Under the pieces are notes generated by a model that was not told the DNA's origin, made no database searches, and saw only the letters and a program-made list of their open reading frames with translations. Position numbers and translations under genes: made by a program. 34,158 nucleotides of DNA from an uncultured Collinsella sp. (GTDB taxonomy: Bacteria; Actinomycetota; Coriobacteriia; Coriobacteriales; Coriobacteriaceae), in contig CABUUJ010000020.1 of NCBI GenBank assembly GCA_902494715.1, positions 1-34,158 of the forward strand, read 5' to 3'. This document shows, in pieces, positions 16,106-24,700 of the stretch (position 1 is its first letter; every line of letters begins with the position of its first letter).

Positions 16106-16168
16106 ACCATCACAACATTCGACGTTTTTTGCCAAAAACGAGAAAAGCATCGAATGTTGTGATGGTTT
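16106..16168. repeat. REP-B palindrome, copy 2 (subtype I)
   Basis: The arms are the same as copy 1 (ACCATCACAACATTCGACG with CATCGAATGTTGTGATGGT). The interior TTTTTTGCCAAAAACGAG is nearly identical to copy 1. It starts 41 bases after the nuclease-like gene. Confidence 0.85.
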
Positions 16169-16300
16169 GCGTGTTGAGGATGGGCTTGGAAAGTCCGTTT
16201 TGCTCGAAGCGACCTGTCCTGTCGTACGGGTGTCGGCATGATTCTCGCATGGGGTATTATGTTTTCCGAAGAATAAAACGCCGCGTGAGGGGAGGGCTGC

Positions 16301-17362
16301 GTGGACGGGCGCGTGCAACATGACGGCTTTGGCCGCGACATCAACTACCTGCGCATTGCCGTTACCGACAAGTGCAATTTCCGCTGCATTTACTGCATGC
16401 CGGCCGATGGCGTGGCGCCCCGTGCACACGACGAGCTGCTCAGCGCCGAGGAAATCGCCCGCTTTGTGCGCCTGGTGGCAGGGGAAGGCATTCGCCGCGT
16501 GCGCCTGACGGGCGGCGAGCCGCTGGTCAGCCGCCGTATCATCCCGCTTATTCGTGACATCCGTGCGATTCCGCAGATCGAGGACATCTCGCTCACCACC
16601 AATGGCGCCCTGCTGCCCAAGCTGGCGCCGCAGCTCAAAGATGCCGGGCTTAACCGCGTCAACATTTCGCTCGACACGCTCGACCCTACGCTCTTTGGAA
16701 AGATCACGCGCCTGGGTCGGCTCGAGCAGACCATGGCTGGCATCGATGCGGCGCTGGCTTGGGGCTTTGAACCCGTTAAGGTCAACTGCGTTGTGGTGCG
16801 CCGACTCAACCAGGATGTGGCGGCCCTTGCGCGACTCACGCTCGACCGACCCATCCACCTGCGCTTTATCGAATACATGCCCATCGGTGACGAGCGCACG
16901 AGCTCGCATTGCGCCGTAGACCCTCACGCGCCCACGCTCAATCCCGAGCTGTGGGACGCGAGCGACACCGTGCCGAGCGACGAGCTGCGGGCGCGCATCA
17001 ATGCCGGGGCCGCGGCGGCGGGACTGGGCGAGCTCGAGCTCGAGCCGCTCGACATCAACGACGCTCCTGCCGGCGCGGGCCCTGCGCGCTACTGGCACTT
17101 TCCGGGCGCGGCGGGAACGGTCGGTTTCATCAGCGCCATGTCCAACCATTTTTGCGCGAATTGCAACCGTCTGCGCCTGACGGCCGATGGCAACGTGCGT
17201 CCGTGCCTGTTCAGCGATGCCGAGTATTCGGTGCGTGAGGCGTTGCGCCGTGGTGATGATATGCAGGTACTTTCGATTTGGCGCGATGCCGTGGCCCACA
17301 AACCGCAGGAACACGCGATAATTGAGGGCACGCAACGATTTATGTCCCAAATCGGAGGATGA
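16301..17362 (+). CDS. moaA: GTP 3',8-cyclase MoaA
   Basis: This radical SAM enzyme performs the first step of molybdenum cofactor synthesis, turning GTP into 3',8-cyclo-GTP. The 353 residues show the N-terminal SAM cluster TDKCNFRCIYCMP (C25, C29, C32) and RLTGGEPLV. The second cluster is NHFCANCNRLRL (C285, C288) with C302, and the functionally important C-terminal Gly-Gly is present (SQIGG). The start is GTG at 16301, with GAGGGGAGGG upstream. The moaC-mobB gene starts 4 bases after its stop, so the two are cotranscribed. A TATTAT at 16255-16260 could be the -10. Confidence 0.95.
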   Translation: MDGRVQHDGFGRDINYLRIAVTDKCNFRCIYCMPADGVAPRAHDELLSAEEIARFVRLVAGEGIRRVRLTGGEPLVSRRIIPLIRDIRAIPQIEDISLTTNGALLPKLAPQLKDAGLNRVNISLDTLDPTLFGKITRLGRLEQTMAGIDAALAWGFEPVKVNCVVVRRLNQDVAALARLTLDRPIHLRFIEYMPIGDERTSSHCAVDPHAPTLNPELWDASDTVPSDELRARINAGAAAAGLGELELEPLDINDAPAGAGPARYWHFPGAAGTVGFISAMSNHFCANCNRLRLTADGNVRPCLFSDAEYSVREALRRGDDMQVLSIWRDAVAHKPQEHAIIEGTQRFMSQIGG

Positions 17363-17366
17363 TCAT

Positions 17367-18662
17367 ATGGCCAAGAGCAGGTACGCCGATGCCACCAAGG
17401 CCGCTCGCAGGGCCGCGATGTCTGCCCACAAAGCCACGGCTGCGGCCAGCGATGCCGTTGCAGGCGCGCAGCCGTCTGCCGGTGCTGCCACTGAGCCCGC
17501 CCGTGACGCCCGTCGTGACGAGCTGACGCACGTGGACGCCAAGGGCGAGGTGCGCATGGTCGACGTGTCCGACAAGGCCGAGACCCATCGCATTGCTATC
17601 GCCGAGGGCACTATCCTCATGCATCCTGAGACGCAGGCTATGGTGCTGCAGGACCGCGCCAAAAAGGGCGACGTGCTTGCCTGCGCGCGCGTGGCGGGCA
17701 TTATGGCCATCAAACGCACAAGCGACATCATCCCCATGTGCCATCCGTTGCTCATTACCAAGAGCAAGTGCGACATTGCGCCCATTGCTTCGGCGGGGAC
17801 GCCGGCCGAGGACGTGCCCGAGGGCTGGGCGCCGGCGCGCGCGGACGGGCAGGTTGGCTTTCACGTGCTGGTTACGGCCGGCGTGACGGGCAAGACGGGT
17901 ATCGAGATGGAGGCCCTGACCGGCGCGAGTGCCGCGTGCCTAACGATCTACGACATGTGCAAAGCCGTCGATCGCGGCATGGAGATCGTCGACGTGCGCT
18001 TGCTGCACAAGGAAGGCGGCCGCTCGGGCATATGGGACCGCGCAGAGCGACAGGCCGCTGCTGAGGCTACCGCTGCCGACGGCGACGCTCCCGCGAGCGC
18101 ACCCGTCGCCGTCGCGCCTGCGGCCCTGACCCCAGCCGTCCCCGCGATCGCGTTTATCGGCTACCAAAACTCGGGCAAGACCACGCTTGTCGAGAAGGTT
18201 ATCGCCGAGCTCACCCGCCGCGGCCTGCGCGTGGGCTCGCTCAAGCATCATGGGCATCACGGCTTTGATATCGATGTGCCCGCTAAGGACACCTGGCGCC
18301 ATCACCAGGCCGGCTCCAAGCACGTGGGCCTCATTTGCGCCACGCGCTGGGCGGAATACGCCGACACGCGCGAGGAGGACGAGATGCCCGCGCGCGAGCT
18401 GCTGTTGCGCTACAACGATGTCGACGTGGTGATCATCGAGGGCTACAAGACCGAGGGCTTCGACAACATCGTGGTGGCGCGCTCGGGTGTCGACCGTCTG
18501 CGCGGCAAGAGCTCGCTCGACCTGGTCGATGGCCACACGCTGGCCCTTGCCTGCAACGAGGCCCTGGCACGTCAGGCCTTCGACGCCGGCTTTGCGACCC
18601 GAGCCATCAACATCAACGACGCCCGGGCCATCTGCGACCTTATTCAAGATTATCTGGCCTAA
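17367..18662 (+). CDS. MoaC-MobB fusion (pyranopterin synthase accessory + MGD adapter)
   Basis: This 431-residue protein joins two molybdenum cofactor enzymes. After an Ala-rich lead of about 50 residues comes MoaC (about 52-215): KRTSDIIPMCHPLL, TGKTGIEMEALTGASAA, and DMCKAVDRGM with D196 and K199. It converts cyclo-GTP to cyclic pyranopterin monophosphate. An Ala/Pro-rich linker (about 220-255) leads to MobB (258-431), a P-loop GTPase-like adapter with GYQNSGKTT (K271), LKHHGHHGFDID and VVIIEGYKTEG. MobB assists MobA in adding GMP to the cofactor. The start at 17367 follows CGGAGGA and is 4 bases after moaA. MoaC and MobB act at distant steps, so the fusion is unusual. Both halves look intact. 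Confidence 0.92.
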   Translation: MAKSRYADATKAARRAAMSAHKATAAASDAVAGAQPSAGAATEPARDARRDELTHVDAKGEVRMVDVSDKAETHRIAIAEGTILMHPETQAMVLQDRAKKGDVLACARVAGIMAIKRTSDIIPMCHPLLITKSKCDIAPIASAGTPAEDVPEGWAPARADGQVGFHVLVTAGVTGKTGIEMEALTGASAACLTIYDMCKAVDRGMEIVDVRLLHKEGGRSGIWDRAERQAAAEATAADGDAPASAPVAVAPAALTPAVPAIAFIGYQNSGKTTLVEKVIAELTRRGLRVGSLKHHGHHGFDIDVPAKDTWRHHQAGSKHVGLICATRWAEYADTREEDEMPARELLLRYNDVDVVIIEGYKTEGFDNIVVARSGVDRLRGKSSLDLVDGHTLALACNEALARQAFDAGFATRAININDARAICDLIQDYLA

Positions 18663-18664
18663 AA

Positions 18665-18700
18665 CCAGCCAAAAAAGACAGGTTAATTTGGCAGGTTTTA
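18665..18700 (+). terminator. Terminator hairpin after moaC-mobB (REP-C related)
   Basis: ACCAGCCAAA pairs with TTTGGCAGGT at 9 of 10 positions around a loop AAAGACAGGTTAA, followed by TTTATCT. It starts 2 bases after the stop codon. Its GACAGGTT loop is shared with the element at 42-68. Confidence 0.65.
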
Positions 18701-18718
18701 TCTGGGCAAACGTCATTT

Positions 18719-18762
18719 CCACCACAAAGGGGCCAGGCACCTTTGTGGTGGTTTTTGCTTTG
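18719..18762 (+). repeat. REP-A palindrome, copy 2, with 44-bp identity to copy 3
   Basis: The same 12-bp stem as copy 1 with loop GGCCAGGCA is followed by TTTTTGCTTTG. The whole 44 bases are identical to 20303-20346, so the MFS gene lies between perfect direct repeats. It should act as a second terminator after moaC-mobB. Confidence 0.88.
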
Positions 18763-18796
18763 GTAGATGTGTGGGGCATGCCTTACAATCTACCAA
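18760..18796 (+). promoter_or_regulatory. MFS promoter embedded in an inverted repeat
   Basis: -35 TTGGTA (18760-18765), an 18-bp spacer and -10 TACAAT (18784-18789) form a reasonable promoter. The perfect 9-bp arms TTGGTAGAT (18760-18768) and ATCTACCAA (18788-18796) cover the -35 and overlap the -10, as expected of a repressor operator. Its left arm starts inside the tail of the REP-A element. Confidence 0.55.
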
Positions 18797-18847
18797 GTAG
18801 TTCATGACGGGCGAAAAACGGAGAGAAGGGGCTTGATGCGTCCTTAA

Positions 18848-18920
18848 TGTTTCATGCGGATAGATTGATTTGACAGACGGTGGCGAATGCCCGCCGTCCG
18901 CATTCGTATGAAACAAGGAG
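18848..18920 (+). promoter_or_regulatory. Structured leader RNA ahead of the MFS gene
   Basis: A 14-bp helix (18848-18861 with 18902-18915, two G-U pairs) encloses an 8-bp hairpin (18876-18883 with 18891-18898, one G-U pair) with loop CGAATGC. That loop is fully complementary to GCATTCG at 18900-18906, five bases of which belong to the outer helix, so two folds compete. The ribosome site AAGGAG (18915-18920) abuts the outer helix. It looks like a riboswitch or translational switch of unknown type. I matched it to no known class. Confidence 0.5.
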
Positions 18921-18925
18921 TCTCC

Positions 18926-20206
18926 ATGCTCGCCTCTCTTTTCTCAAAGCCTCAATCATCGCTGTCCGCGCAGGCTAAGCACCTGGTGGCAATGCGCTTC
19001 CTCATATATACCGGCTTTCAGACCAGCTACTTCATCGGTGTCATCGGAACGCTCACCTATGCAGACGATGCCTCGGTTGTGGCGACATCGCTGGCCGTCC
19101 TTTTTATGAACGTATTCGTGATCTTGGGATCCTTTGCGGGTGGCGCGGCGCTCGACGCCTGGGGCCCGTGTTGGCATTTCCGGGCGAGCATCGTCGGCAC
19201 GCTGACAACCGGCGCGGCGATTATCGCCTTTGGCAGCGCGACCGGCATCGTCCTGCTCGGTGCGGCGCTCTTGGGCTTTGTGATGGGGTTTGCCCAGCCC
19301 ATCGCCACATCCTATCCGGCTTACCTCACTGACGATCCTGTCGAGCTCAAAGACATCAACTCCGCCATCGCCATGCTCTCAAACGTGAGCATCATCGTTG
19401 GCCCCACACTGGGCGGCTTTGTCGCGGCGGCCGCGTCGTCGCGCGCGGTGTTCGTGCTCATGATGATCTTTACCGTACTGGCGCTCGTCGCCGGTTGGGG
19501 CTTTAGGCCGCAAGGAGGTCGCGTCGCCGGGTATGCGGATGCCGATTCGGCAGAGGAAGGGGAGCGTGCGGGACAAAGCTCCAACCCTAGCACGTCCGCC
19601 CGCGCAACCTCCGCGACCAGCATCAAGACAGTCTTCACCAACAGCGTCCTCGCGCTACTTTTCTGCATCATCTTCCTCTCGAACTTTGGCTATGGAGCTT
19701 TCGATCCGCTGGAGTCGTTCTTCTACCGCGATGTTCTGCATGTCGGTGTTGAGTGGATGGGCTGGCTCTCGTCGGCCAGCGGTGTGGGCGCGGTGCTGGG
19801 CGCCGTTATTGCGCTCCGTTTGCCGCCGCATCTGATCAACCTTAAAACGCTGCTCGCGGCGCTTATGTCCGTGGGCCTGGGAAGCCTGCTCTACGTGGGA
19901 ACAACGTATGTGGGCGTGGCGCTCATTGGCCAGATTGCCCTGGGCGTGGCCTGGGGCGTCGTCAACCCGCTCCACAACACGATCGTGCAAACGACGGCCC
20001 CGCTCGAGCAGCTCGGTCGCGTGAACTCGGTCATGGGTTTTGGCAACATGTTCGCCGGCGTGGCCCCGCTGGCGATTGCCCCGTGGCTGGCGGCGACGTT
20101 TGGCGTGCAGCAGACGCTCGTTGGTGCGGGCATGGTCGTGACGGCGGTTCCCGCGGCGTTGCTGCTGTTTGAACGCCGACATTTTGATCGTGCCGCAAGG
20201 CAGTAA
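18926..20206 (+). CDS. MFS transporter
   Basis: This 426-residue protein has about 12 membrane segments in two halves. The loop 2-3 motif reads GGAALDAWGPCWHFR, and a hydrophilic central loop of about 30 residues (DADSAEEGERAGQSSNPSTS region) separates the halves. It resembles drug/metabolite exporters of the MFS_3 group, but the substrate is unknown. The ATG at 18926 is chosen because AAGGAG lies 5 bases upstream; an in-frame ATG at 18887 would fall in the structured leader. It is a single-gene unit with its own promoter/operator and leader, bracketed by identical 44-bp repeats. A REP-B palindrome begins right after its stop. Confidence 0.85.
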   Translation: MLASLFSKPQSSLSAQAKHLVAMRFLIYTGFQTSYFIGVIGTLTYADDASVVATSLAVLFMNVFVILGSFAGGAALDAWGPCWHFRASIVGTLTTGAAIIAFGSATGIVLLGAALLGFVMGFAQPIATSYPAYLTDDPVELKDINSAIAMLSNVSIIVGPTLGGFVAAAASSRAVFVLMMIFTVLALVAGWGFRPQGGRVAGYADADSAEEGERAGQSSNPSTSARATSATSIKTVFTNSVLALLFCIIFLSNFGYGAFDPLESFFYRDVLHVGVEWMGWLSSASGVGAVLGAVIALRLPPHLINLKTLLAALMSVGLGSLLYVGTTYVGVALIGQIALGVAWGVVNPLHNTIVQTTAPLEQLGRVNSVMGFGNMFAGVAPLAIAPWLAATFGVQQTLVGAGMVVTAVPAALLLFERRHFDRAARQ

Positions 20207-20271
20207 AAACCATCACAACATTCGATGAAAATCGCGATTTTGCCGAAAAACGTCGAATGTTGTGATGGTTT
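20207..20271. repeat. REP-B palindrome, copy 3 (subtype II)
   Basis: The arms match copies 1 and 2 (ACCATCACAACATTCGA with TCGAATGTTGTGATGGT), but the interior is different: GAAAATCGCGATTTTGCCG contains its own palindrome AAAATCGCGATTTT. It starts at the base after the MFS stop and probably ends that transcript. Confidence 0.85.
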
Positions 20272-20302
20272 GCGCTCCGGCCAGGCCACCCTTCGGGTTC
20301 GG

Positions 20303-20346
20303 CCACCACAAAGGGGCCAGGCACCTTTGTGGTGGTTTTTGCTTTG
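20303..20346 (+). repeat. REP-A palindrome, copy 3
   Basis: Identical over 44 bases to copy 2. The tail TTTTTGCTTTG continues into TTTGACG, so the element may also supply a -35 (TTGACG, 20344) for the HAD gene. A perfect TGGTATACCA palindrome at 20366-20375 would hold the -10, though the spacer is 19 bp. Confidence 0.85.
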
Positions 20347-20429
20347 ACGGGCCGCGCCTGCGCCTTGGTATACCATGTACACCACTTTCGACCTCATCCA
20401 GCACCGTCGCACAACCCAGAAAGGCCCCC

Positions 20430-21251
20430 ATGGACACCACCTTCAGCCACATTAAAGCCGTACTCTGCGATATCGACGGCACGCTGCTCACGAGCCAGCA
20501 CACGGTGTCCCCGCGCACCGTGGCGGCGATTCGCGCCCTGCGCGAGCGCGGCGTACTCTTTGGCCTGTGCACCGGGCGCGACGCCCGCGCGACCGAGGCC
20601 ATGTACGAGCTCTGGGGCATCGAAGGCCTGGTAGACGTGATGGTGGGCTGCGGTGGCGCCGAGGTCATCGACCGCGCGCATGACATCAACGAGCTGAGTT
20701 ATCCGCTGCCGGGCGAGACCATCGCGCGCATTTGCAAGCACATGGCGGACCTTCCAGCAACGCCCGTCTGCCCCCGAGACGGCGTGTTCTACGTGCCCGA
20801 GAGCAATGCGTGCGTCGAGCACCTGTCGCGCGTCGACGGCGTGCCCTACCAGGTGGTCGATTTTGCCGAGTTTTTGCGCGAGCCGCAGCCCAAGGTGATG
20901 TTTACCATGGCGCCCGAGGTAATGCCGCGGGTGATTGAGCGGGCGTCGACGTTTGCCGATAACACTGTTAAGGCGGCGGCTCTGCAAACCACGCAGCGGC
21001 TCTACGAGTTCATGGATCCGCGCGTGTCCAAGACGCGCGGCCTTGTGCGCGTGGCGGAGCTCAACGGCATGGAGCTCCAGAACATCTGCGTGTTTGGCGA
21101 TGCCGATAACGACACCTGCATGGTGGCTGACGCCGGCGTGGGCGTGGCCATGGCAAATGGCAGCGACGCCACCCGTGCCGCCGCCGACTTTGTAACCGCG
21201 AGTAACGACAAAGACGGCATCGCGGTCTTTGTCGAGGAGCATCTGCTGTAG
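20430..21251 (+). CDS. Cof-type HAD-IIB family hydrolase
   Basis: This 273-residue phosphatase has HAD motif I DIDGTLL (nucleophile D14, D16) and motif II near FGLCTGRD. The lysine of motif III is in RVSKTRGLVRVAE, and motif IV is FGDADNDTCM (D224, D228). The cap domain sits between motifs II and III, as in the IIB class. Such enzymes dephosphorylate sugar phosphates or similar small molecules; the substrate is not predictable. The start at 20430 follows AGAAAGG. The longer frame from 20262 would run through the REP-A element. It is a single gene. Confidence 0.88.
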   Translation: MDTTFSHIKAVLCDIDGTLLTSQHTVSPRTVAAIRALRERGVLFGLCTGRDARATEAMYELWGIEGLVDVMVGCGGAEVIDRAHDINELSYPLPGETIARICKHMADLPATPVCPRDGVFYVPESNACVEHLSRVDGVPYQVVDFAEFLREPQPKVMFTMAPEVMPRVIERASTFADNTVKAAALQTTQRLYEFMDPRVSKTRGLVRVAELNGMELQNICVFGDADNDTCMVADAGVGVAMANGSDATRAAADFVTASNDKDGIAVFVEEHLL

Positions 21252-21264
21252 CGCCGGGGGAGAA

Positions 21265-21297
21265 CCATCACAAAGGGGACAGGCGCCTTTGTGGTGG
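21265..21297. repeat. REP-A palindrome, copy 4 (degenerate)
   Basis: CCATCACAAAGG and CCTTTGTGGTGG flank loop GGACAGGCG, with one arm mismatch and no T tract. The left arm begins ACCATCACA like REP-B, so it may be a hybrid. It lies 13 bases after the HAD gene. Confidence 0.7.
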
Positions 21298-21376
21298 CCT
21301 CAGGCGATTTGGGCGAGTTGATGCCTGCAATCTGCGCGCAAATACCAATATGGTTGTCTGAACATTACGCTTCTGA

Positions 21377-21702
21377 CTACCGATGAGTTAAAGATATTCT
21401 CATCAGTTTGGTAGGGTATTTCTCCCGGTAAATGACCTACAGCTCATGGTCAATTTTCGACTGTTTACAGGATGTTTACTCTTGAGCAAAATGTTGTGCA
21501 AATAAATCTAATGCCATTAAAAAATGATGGGCAACTAAATTACCAGTAGAAACAAAAAATAGATAGCGAATAAACGAAGGTAAATCTGAGCAATTGTCAA
21601 GAGAATTGACAATTCGCTACAAAACTATCGGTTTATTTGCCCAGATGTTCAAACAATCGTTAGAATAGTCATTACTAAGCGTGCGCAATTACAGATTGCG
21701 CA
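21377..21702 (+). promoter_or_regulatory. Promoter and operator region of the pilus operon
   Basis: The 505-base gap before the pilus genes is AT-rich and has no gene. It holds CTACCGATGAG...CTCATC...GGTAG (21377-21414) and a perfect 9-bp inverted repeat AATTGTCAA/TTGACAATT (21592-21614). A promoter TTGCCC (21637-21642), 18 bp, TAGAAT (21661-21666) follows. A leader hairpin TGCGCAAT/ATTGCGCA (21682-21702) comes after the expected start point. The repeat just upstream of the -35 is where a regulator would bind. Confidence 0.5.
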
Positions 21703-21756
21703 GATACGTTTGATAGTGAAAGAGCAAGATCGCGGTCTCTTGGGGAGGAGACATCG

Positions 21757-24700
21757 ATGAAAGCAAATTCAGACAAATCTAAGCAGAGTAATAGAGCGAC
21801 GCGCCGTGTGCTGGCAGGCGTTTTGTGCGGAGCCTCCGTGTTGAGCCTGGTACTGTCGCTCGTCATGCCTCCAATCTCGCAGGCCATTGCCAACGATGCC
21901 CAGACGGTTTCTGCCGAGGAAACCGTAACGGCGGGTGGTTCCTCAACTGAGTCTACTGATGTAGGAAACACCAACAACGGGGATACCGAAAAGCTGAATA
22001 GTGACGAGGCTGAGAATGACGCGAGCGAGGACACCGTCGCAGCAGACTCGACTGCTGATGGCTCGGAAGTCAAGGGTGCCGAGCAGCCTGCCGAAGACGA
22101 CACTAATGATGAAGACGCAATCGCGCCTGCTACAGAGAATGAATCAGATTATGAAATTCGCAACGCGGCAGAGCTGAGCTCAAAGCTCCTTAACAAGGAA
22201 CTGCGTGATGGAGACGGCGTTGCTACTTTTAAGCTTACGGCCGATATCGACTATAACGATGAGATTAGGCTCGAACAGTCCAGCGACAATCTCATCAATA
22301 TCACCTTGAACTTAAATGGTCACAAGATAAAGCAGGATAGTGCTGGCAAGCCTCTGTTTGATATTGCTAAGGGCGCGACGCTTACGGTCGTGGACGACGT
22401 GGACTCTGGGTACATTCAGGAGAATGTTGTCGACGGCCACCAGCTGCAAGATAAGGACGAGCATCTGACGCCTGACAATTATGGCAAGACGGCAAAGATG
22501 TCTTATGACGATAATGGCATTCCGACTGACCTTACCTATTACGTAACCGAATCGACTGCAAGTGGTGCAGGTACCACCGAGAAGATCTATGAGCACACGG
22601 CGACTATTCAGGGCGCAATTGTTGGAGTCACCAAGAACTCCACGATGAGGCTCATTAACGTTTACCAACATGGCACGTTTAACCTCGTAAGTGGCGCTAT
22701 TACGCAGAAAAAGGGCTGCAAAGTCGGCAGCCTCATCTATGCCGAGAACGGCTCTACCGTCAATATGAGCGGTGGCTACGTTTGCGGTGCAACCTCTACG
22801 AGCCGTGGCGCAGGCATCGAACTTGGCGTCCAGGAGAACAAAGGTGCCACACTCAAGCTCACCGGGGGCGTGATCGCGGGCAACTGCGCTCCTAGTGGCG
22901 GCGGTGTATATGCCAATGGGGCTGCAGTCACGGTGACCGGTGGCATAATCTCCGGTAATAGCACACTCGACGTGGGACTCGGTGGCGGCATTATGGCCGA
23001 GCGCGGCATCGTGACCGTTTCTGGTGGCTATATCACGAATAATAGAATGGTTAAATTCTGCAATACAGAGGGCTCGGGTTGCCACGGTGGAGCTGGGCTT
23101 GCTGCCCATAAAGGCGCCCATGTCACCATTTCCGATGGCCAGATTACTGGCAATTATTCTGATGAAGCCGGTGGCGGCGTTTACGTTACCGATCAAGGGC
23201 GAGACGATTCTCGCAAGGATACGGCATGGCTCAAGATTACGGGAGGAATTATTGCCTCTAACGTGAGCTTCCGATCTGAGGGTGCTGGCATTCGAGTGGG
23301 CCAGAAGGTTGACGCGATGATTGGCGACACTCTAGACAACAACGGCACTCCAGGCAGCAAAGTCTACATCACTAATAACCGCTGCATGTCTCGCTTTGAC
23401 TGGGGCGGAGGCGGTGTCTTCGTCCAGGGCGATTCGAATACCGCAGATAATGCGGGCAGGCTATTTGTCTATTACTCCTATATAAGCAGCAATACCGCTG
23501 GCGGCTATGGCGGTGGCGTTGCAGTCTGCCCGACGGGCAAGACGTTGGTAACGAACACTAAGGGCACGGCAATCTTTGGTAATTCGTCTGCTGGCAAAGA
23601 CCAAAATTTCAAAGAATACAATCGGGCAGATGGCAGTGGTAATGATGGTACGCCCCATCTTTCAGGTGGTGGTATTGCTGATACTAATAAGACTGAAGAT
23701 AGAGAGGCATACGGTTCGCCCACGTTCCGCGAGTCCGGTCATGCCGATTTCTTCCTCGCAGCGCGGGATCACGCAACGCCGGTCGCAGCGGTAACCGGTA
23801 AGATGCTCGGCGGTGGAGACGCCCAGTACTCGGGAAGCATCGAACTTAAAGAAGCTATCACCATCCCCGCCAACGGTGCTGTTGGGGTAAAAAATAGCAT
23901 CGGCCTGACCTCGGGTGTCGAGGCCACGGATAAAGCGGCGACTGATGCACAGGATAATGCGACAACTTTCATCACGGGCAACTATTCCTGGGACCATGGT
24001 GGCGGCATCATGTCGAATGGTGATCTGTACTTGGGTCAGCCAACGGACGCGTATGTCTACCCAAGCCTTAAGGCGACCAAGGAGCTAATCGATTCGCAGA
24101 CTGGTAAGAAAAAACCACTCACTAAGAATGAGTTCACCTTTAAGGTCTACCGCAAGGATTCGAAAGATCCTTTCGCGAATGGGACATTCGATCGCGGCGT
24201 TTGCACTGAGGTAGGAAATGCAGGTAATGATGCAAACGGCAACATCACGTTTAACCTTGGTGACCAGTCTGCTCCGAGCAGTTCGGCTGGCGAGATTACA
24301 TACTACCTGGTTGAAGATGCTGGTAATGATCCCTACATCAAGTACGACCCTGCTGTGTATGAGATTGTGGGGACGCTCAAGGATAACGTGACTGAACTTA
24401 TGTCTGTTCCGACGCCGAATGACAAGTACGAGCTTAAACCTCTCAGCGTTCATAACTACACGCTTATAAACACGAGTGTGACTAAATACTCCGGAGGTTC
24501 AACTAAATCGCTGGGCACTCTGCATGATGACGGCCAAGGCTATTATTCGATTGTCAACTCCGATGGATCAAAGACCTTCACCAACACGTACACTTCGTAC
24601 ACCTCCAGCGGCTCTTGGAAACCTCAGGTGACCAAGGAGGTCGACGGCGGCGAGATGAAGAAGTTCAAGTTCGAACTTGCGAACGACGAGAACTTCACCA

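Noticed and set aside
14862..16168. CRISPR or toxin-antitoxin interpretation of the nuclease locus
   Set aside because: Only two palindromes with no spacer array, and no partner gene within the bracket.
16169..16300. Moco riboswitch before moaA
   Set aside because: The gap is short and I see no multi-helix fold of the Moco class, only a CGAC/GTCG pair and a TATTAT.
21252..21756. A hidden gene in the 505-base gap before the pilus operon
   Set aside because: The stretch is AT-rich with stops in all frames; only repeats and a promoter are visible.
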